Source of the DNA: Pseudescherichia sp031998825 | Lineage (GTDB): Bacteria; Pseudomonadota; Gammaproteobacteria; Enterobacterales; Enterobacteriaceae | Reading direction: 5' to 3' | Assembly: GCF_031998825.1 (NCBI RefSeq) | Contig: NZ_DAMACX010000003.1 | Coordinates: forward strand, 62,001 to 126,000 | DNA: 64,000 bases | Notes under the pieces: model-generated | The model's database searches: none | Seen by the model: the letters and a program-made list of their open reading frames with translations, nothing else | What the model was told of the DNA's origin: nothing | Part shown: piece by piece, positions 61,143-64,000 of the stretch | How positions within the stretch are numbered: the stretch's first letter is position 1 | Layout of the letters: each line of letters begins with the position of its first letter | Translations under genes and position numbers: made by a program

Positions 61143-62010
61143 TAGTGGTACGGCCTGATTTCTTTAAATCGGCAAATACCGTAGACATTACTTTCGCCGT
61201 CTCTTTATTATTTTTTTCTTTCCACTGCGAGTAGAACCATAACGTCTTGTTGATGACGCTGCGCTTTAATACGGTGCTACCATTAACGTTAAGCAGGCTT
61301 AACAGCGGATCCGTAGAAATGATAACGGCGTTATGGTTGTTAACCTTATACATCATATCAATCAGATCGCTTTCAGAGACTTTTTTGAAGCTCCTGAACT
61401 TTATTCTATCGTGTGCGAAGAGATTGGTGACGCTGCTCTCTGTATCAAAATCATGATAAACGTCAACCTCTCCCCCGCGGATCATCTTCTCACAGGCCGC
61501 AGGCGTAGAGTTGATATAGATATCAAAGGATACCGATTCAGCGCTGGCGTACTGGCTGGGGAATTTTTTATCAGTAATAACAATATTATAAAAATGTAGC
61601 TCCGAGGAGAGGTCGTCCTGCTTGATCTCATCGGCCAGGGTAAACTCATTATTTATATTGTATGTGTCGAGCGCAACGCTTAGGTGGCTAATAATTGATC
61701 TTGGAATATTTCTGCTGCACATTATACGCGTGACGGGTAATCCATCATCAGTATGGATGCAGTGTTCAATTTTAACTAAATCGTTATAGTAAGGCACAAT
61801 CTTGTTATAAAGAATGGTGCCAAATTTACTGGGTGTCATTCCCTCCTTGGTTCTGATAAACAGTGGGACCCCCAGCGCCTGCTCAATATCCGATATCGCC
61901 TTACTCATAGGTGTTCTTGATATGTGCATCCGCTGGCAGGCCTTACTTACGCTGCCTTCCTCCATTACCGCTATAAAGTATTTAAGCTTATTAGAGATAA
62001 AAAGGTTCAT
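61126..62010 (-). CDS. LysR-type regulator, SpvR-like
   Basis: 294 residues. The N-terminal helix-turn-helix reads LKYFIAVMEEGSVSKACQRMHISRTPMSKAISDIEQALGVPLFIRTKEG; the RTP-S-ISD-E pattern recalls SpvR of the Salmonella virulence plasmid. The C-terminal part is only weakly LysR-like and shows no clear ligand motif. Ribosome site GGAGG precedes the ATG ending at 62010. AT-rich, horizontally acquired in appearance. Its 3' end overlaps the holin-like gene. Target genes unknown; the only partner visible is the holin-like protein. Confidence 0.85.
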   Translation of the reverse strand: MNLFISNKLKYFIAVMEEGSVSKACQRMHISRTPMSKAISDIEQALGVPLFIRTKEGMTPSKFGTILYNKIVPYYNDLVKIEHCIHTDDGLPVTRIMCSRNIPRSIISHLSVALDTYNINNEFTLADEIKQDDLSSELHFYNIVITDKKFPSQYASAESVSFDIYINSTPAACEKMIRGGEVDVYHDFDTESSVTNLFAHDRIKFRSFKKVSESDLIDMMYKVNNHNAVIISTDPLLSLLNVNGSTVLKRSVINKTLWFYSQWKEKNNKETAKVMSTVFADLKKSGRTTNELYR

Positions 62011-62436
62011 TACTCCCTCCGACAGTGTGAATACTGCATCATAGGTAAGTTAGCACTGAACAACATAGATAAGCTGTGCATTTTCTGTAGGCATATGCCT
62101 GAGAAAGGTGCGGCAATTGTATCGTGCTACAATTATTTAACTTTGAAAAATAAAGATCGTTACGATTCATAAACTTAATCAATATATTTCAACCATTCAT
62201 TTGATTTATCAATGAATCAGCATCTGACAGGCGTCACACCTGAGGCTAAAGGAAAATAGATAAAGGCAAAGTGATGTAATAGGGAGAGGTATTTCTGGAA
62301 TACTGTTTTAGGTTTTTGCTGGGCAGATCACGAATATATTTTGTTCTCGCCAGGGCTTATATGTAGCAGCACTGTCAGACAGGTTAACCAGTATTTAACT
62401 ACTCTCCATCCGTGGAGAGGTATATTAGTATGGTAC
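62011..62436. other. AT-rich non-coding region between the LysR gene and yeiG
   Basis: 426 bp with no gene I can support. It holds the LysR promoter side and, at 62403-62420, a CTCTCCA-tccg-TGGAGAG hairpin 17 nt beyond the yeiG stop that may be a weak terminator for yeiG. No repeats or att-like sequence found. Confidence 0.5.
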
Positions 62437-63276
62437 TTAGCTAGCGTGCAAATATTGAGCGTGAAAACGCAGATGATCTTCAATAAAGCTGGCGATAAAG
62501 AAATAGCTGTGGTCATAGCCCGGCTGCACGCGCAGGGTAAGCGGCCAGTCGGTCTGACGAGCGGCTTCAGCAAGGCGGGCAGGCTGCAGCTGTTCGGCCA
62601 GAAACTGATCCCCGTCGCCCTGATCGATAAGCGTTGGAATAGCCTCTCCCGGCTGGCTGGCCTGCATCAACGCGCAGCTGTCCCATGCCTGCCAGTCGCT
62701 GCGGTTATCGCCCAGGTAGGCGCCAAAGGCTTTCTCGCCCCATGGAACCTGCGCCGGGTTAACGATCGGCGCGAAAGCCGATACGCTGGTAAATTTGCCT
62801 GGGTTTTTTAGCGCCATGATCAGTGCGCCGTGGCCGCCCATTGAGTGGCCGCTGATGGCGCAGCGATCGCTCACGTTAAAGTGCTCTTTAATAAGGGCCG
62901 GCAGCTCGTCGCGCAGGTAGTCGTACATCCGGTAGTGGGCGGCCCACGGCTGCTGGGTGGCGTTGAGATAGAACCCTGCACCTTTGCCCAGATCGTAACC
63001 GGCGTCATCGGCCACATCATCACCGCGCGGGCTGGTGTCGGGCATGACCAGCACGATCCCCAGCTCGGCTGCCACGCGCTGCGCCCCGGCCTTGGTCGTG
63101 AAGTTCTCATCGTTACAGGTTAGCCCGGAGAGCCAGTAGAGTACCGGCAGCGGGGCATCGTTCGCCGACGGCGGAACAAAAACGCTGAAGGTCATCGTAC
63201 AGTTCAGTACGGCGGAGTGGTGCTGCCAGCGCTGTTGCCAGCCCTCATAGCAGCGATGTTGTTCGAGCATTTCCAT
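62437..63276 (-). CDS. yeiG: S-formylglutathione hydrolase YeiG
   Basis: Serine esterase that hydrolyses S-formylglutathione in formaldehyde detoxification. It has 279 residues (E. coli 278). Nucleophile elbow SGHSMGGHGAL, catalytic Asp in TLIDQGDGDQFL and His in PGYDHSYFF; LSGLTCNDENFTTKAGAQR is an esterase D family signature. The ATG ending at 63276 follows AAGGAGACAG. The E. coli neighbours folE and yeiB are not next to it; an MFS gene is instead. Confidence 0.96.
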   Translation of the reverse strand: MEMLEQHRCYEGWQQRWQHHSAVLNCTMTFSVFVPPSANDAPLPVLYWLSGLTCNDENFTTKAGAQRVAAELGIVLVMPDTSPRGDDVADDAGYDLGKGAGFYLNATQQPWAAHYRMYDYLRDELPALIKEHFNVSDRCAISGHSMGGHGALIMALKNPGKFTSVSAFAPIVNPAQVPWGEKAFGAYLGDNRSDWQAWDSCALMQASQPGEAIPTLIDQGDGDQFLAEQLQPARLAEAARQTDWPLTLRVQPGYDHSYFFIASFIEDHLRFHAQYLHAS

Positions 63277-63417
63277 GCCTGTCTCCTTGGATCGTCATAC
63301 TTTCGTCTGTTTGATTAATCATACAGATAATTCGTAAACGGAGAGAAACTTTCACTTCCGCCTAAAAGCAATATCAAGCATCATAAACGTAACTTTCTGT
63401 TAACATTTGAGGCGGTT

Positions 63418-64000
63418 ATGGCGGTACGTATTGCGCTGGCCGGGTTTGTGATGCTGATTGTGGCGATGGGGATAGGGCGCTTTGCTTTTACTCCCCAGGT
63501 GCCGCTGATGATCCGCGACGGTCAGCTTAACCTGACCAGCACGGGACTGGTGGCGGCGATGAACTACCTTGGCTACCTTATCGGCGCGTGGGACGCCATG
63601 CGCGCCCGCCGCCATGTTGAGCGCAGACTTTACGTCGGCATCTTTGGTGCGGTACTGCTGACCTTCCTCTCGGCGCTGGCGTTTAATCCGCTGCTCCACG
63701 GCGCGCTGCGGCTGGTTATCGGCGTAATGAGCGGCTGGGCAATGGTACTGACCGCCGCGTGGATCGGCGACCGGTTGGCACATACGGGCAGGCCCGGCCT
63801 TAACGCCGCGGTGTTTGCTGGCCCTGGTGCGGGCATTGCCCTTAGCGGCCTGCTGGCGGTGGCCATCCAGGCGCAGGGTCTGTCGGCGGCAGCGGGCTGG
63901 CTGGTCTATGGCGTGCTGGCGTTGGGGTTAATTACGCTGATTGCACGCGATCTCCCCCGGCCGGGTGACTTGCACCGCAGCGGTGAGCAGCCCCAGCCGC
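63418..64000 (+). CDS. YbfB/YjiJ-family MFS transporter (partial)
   Basis: Open frame from the ATG at 63418 to the right edge, 194 codons visible. The N-terminus MAVRIALAGFVMLIVAMGIGRFAFTPQVPLM carries the GIGRFAFTP signature of this MFS branch; five to six membrane segments are visible. Substrate unknown. The frame is GC-rich and core-like. Divergent from yeiG across 141 bp. Truncated only by the window edge. Confidence 0.85.
   Translation, partial: MAVRIALAGFVMLIVAMGIGRFAFTPQVPLMIRDGQLNLTSTGLVAAMNYLGYLIGAWDAMRARRHVERRLYVGIFGAVLLTFLSALAFNPLLHGALRLVIGVMSGWAMVLTAAWIGDRLAHTGRPGLNAAVFAGPGAGIALSGLLAVAIQAQGLSAAAGWLVYGVLALGLITLIARDLPRPGDLHRSGEQPQP

Noticed and set aside
1..64000. CRISPR arrays, rRNA genes, complete insertion sequences or prophages
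   Set aside because: No regular direct-repeat/spacer pattern, no rRNA sequence and no transposase or phage structural genes were seen.

Overview
The window is a stretch of chromosome from a member of the Enterobacteriaceae, probably from the Klebsiella/Enterobacter/Kosakonia/Citrobacter side of the family. Most proteins are close to full-length matches of E. coli K-12 proteins, the order follows the E. coli 49-52 minute region, and the core is GC-rich by eye. GyrA carries Thr at position 83, which is native in some genera such as Citrobacter freundii and K. aerogenes. The species is not determined.

Layout. 1-7.2 kb: nrdB (cut by the left edge), nrdA with its DnaA/NrdR control region, ubiG and gyrA. 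7.3-13.5 kb: the Rcs phosphorelay (rcsC, then rcsD-rcsB on the other strand). 13.8-15.4 kb: antisense RNA gene micF divergent from porin gene ompC with OmpR sites. 15.5-20.1 kb: apbE, the Ada regulon genes ada-alkB with an Ada box, and exporter yojI. 20.1-22.7 kb: mgtE and a SulP permease, both absent from this place in E. coli. 23.0-24.6 kb: mqo. 24.7-26.9 kb: an AT-rich pair of paralogous genes of unknown function beside tRNA-Pro(GGG), where E. coli has eco-nap-ccm. 27.2-35.3 kb: yejM, yejL, yejK, rplY, radD, rsuA, bcr, yejG. 35.3-41.6 kb: the yejABEF peptide ABC transporter and endopeptidase mepS. 42.0-49.0 kb: lpxT, the COG0523 GTPase yeiR, a yeiQ/uxuA divergon (hexuronate/mannonate catabolism), efpL, yeiW, setB. 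49.3-53.2 kb: the fructose PTS operon fruBKA with two Cra operators.

53.2-54.0 kb holds a compact element of about 770 bp with no convincing gene. It lies between an intact and a partial copy of the fruA terminator (23-nt direct repeat). It has mirror-symmetric 50-bp ends built on CGTTCAC/GTGAACG heptamers and is full of perfect hairpins. This is the most unusual structure in the window. 54.0-60.8 kb: nfo, yeiH/yeiE, lysP, and the siderophore receptor cirA with a Fur box. 60.8-62.4 kb: an AT-rich accessory pair, a SpvR-like LysR regulator overlapping a small holin-like membrane protein. 62.4-64.0 kb: yeiG and the start of a YbfB/YjiJ-type MFS transporter.

The core genes serve DNA precursor synthesis and topology, envelope stress sensing and repair (Rcs, OmpC, YejM, LpxT, MepS), alkylation and abasic-site repair (Ada, AlkB, Nfo), peptide and sugar uptake, and iron uptake. 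The points that differ from E. coli are the two AT-rich gene pairs, mgtE-sulP, the yeiQ-uxuA pairing and the structured element behind fruA.
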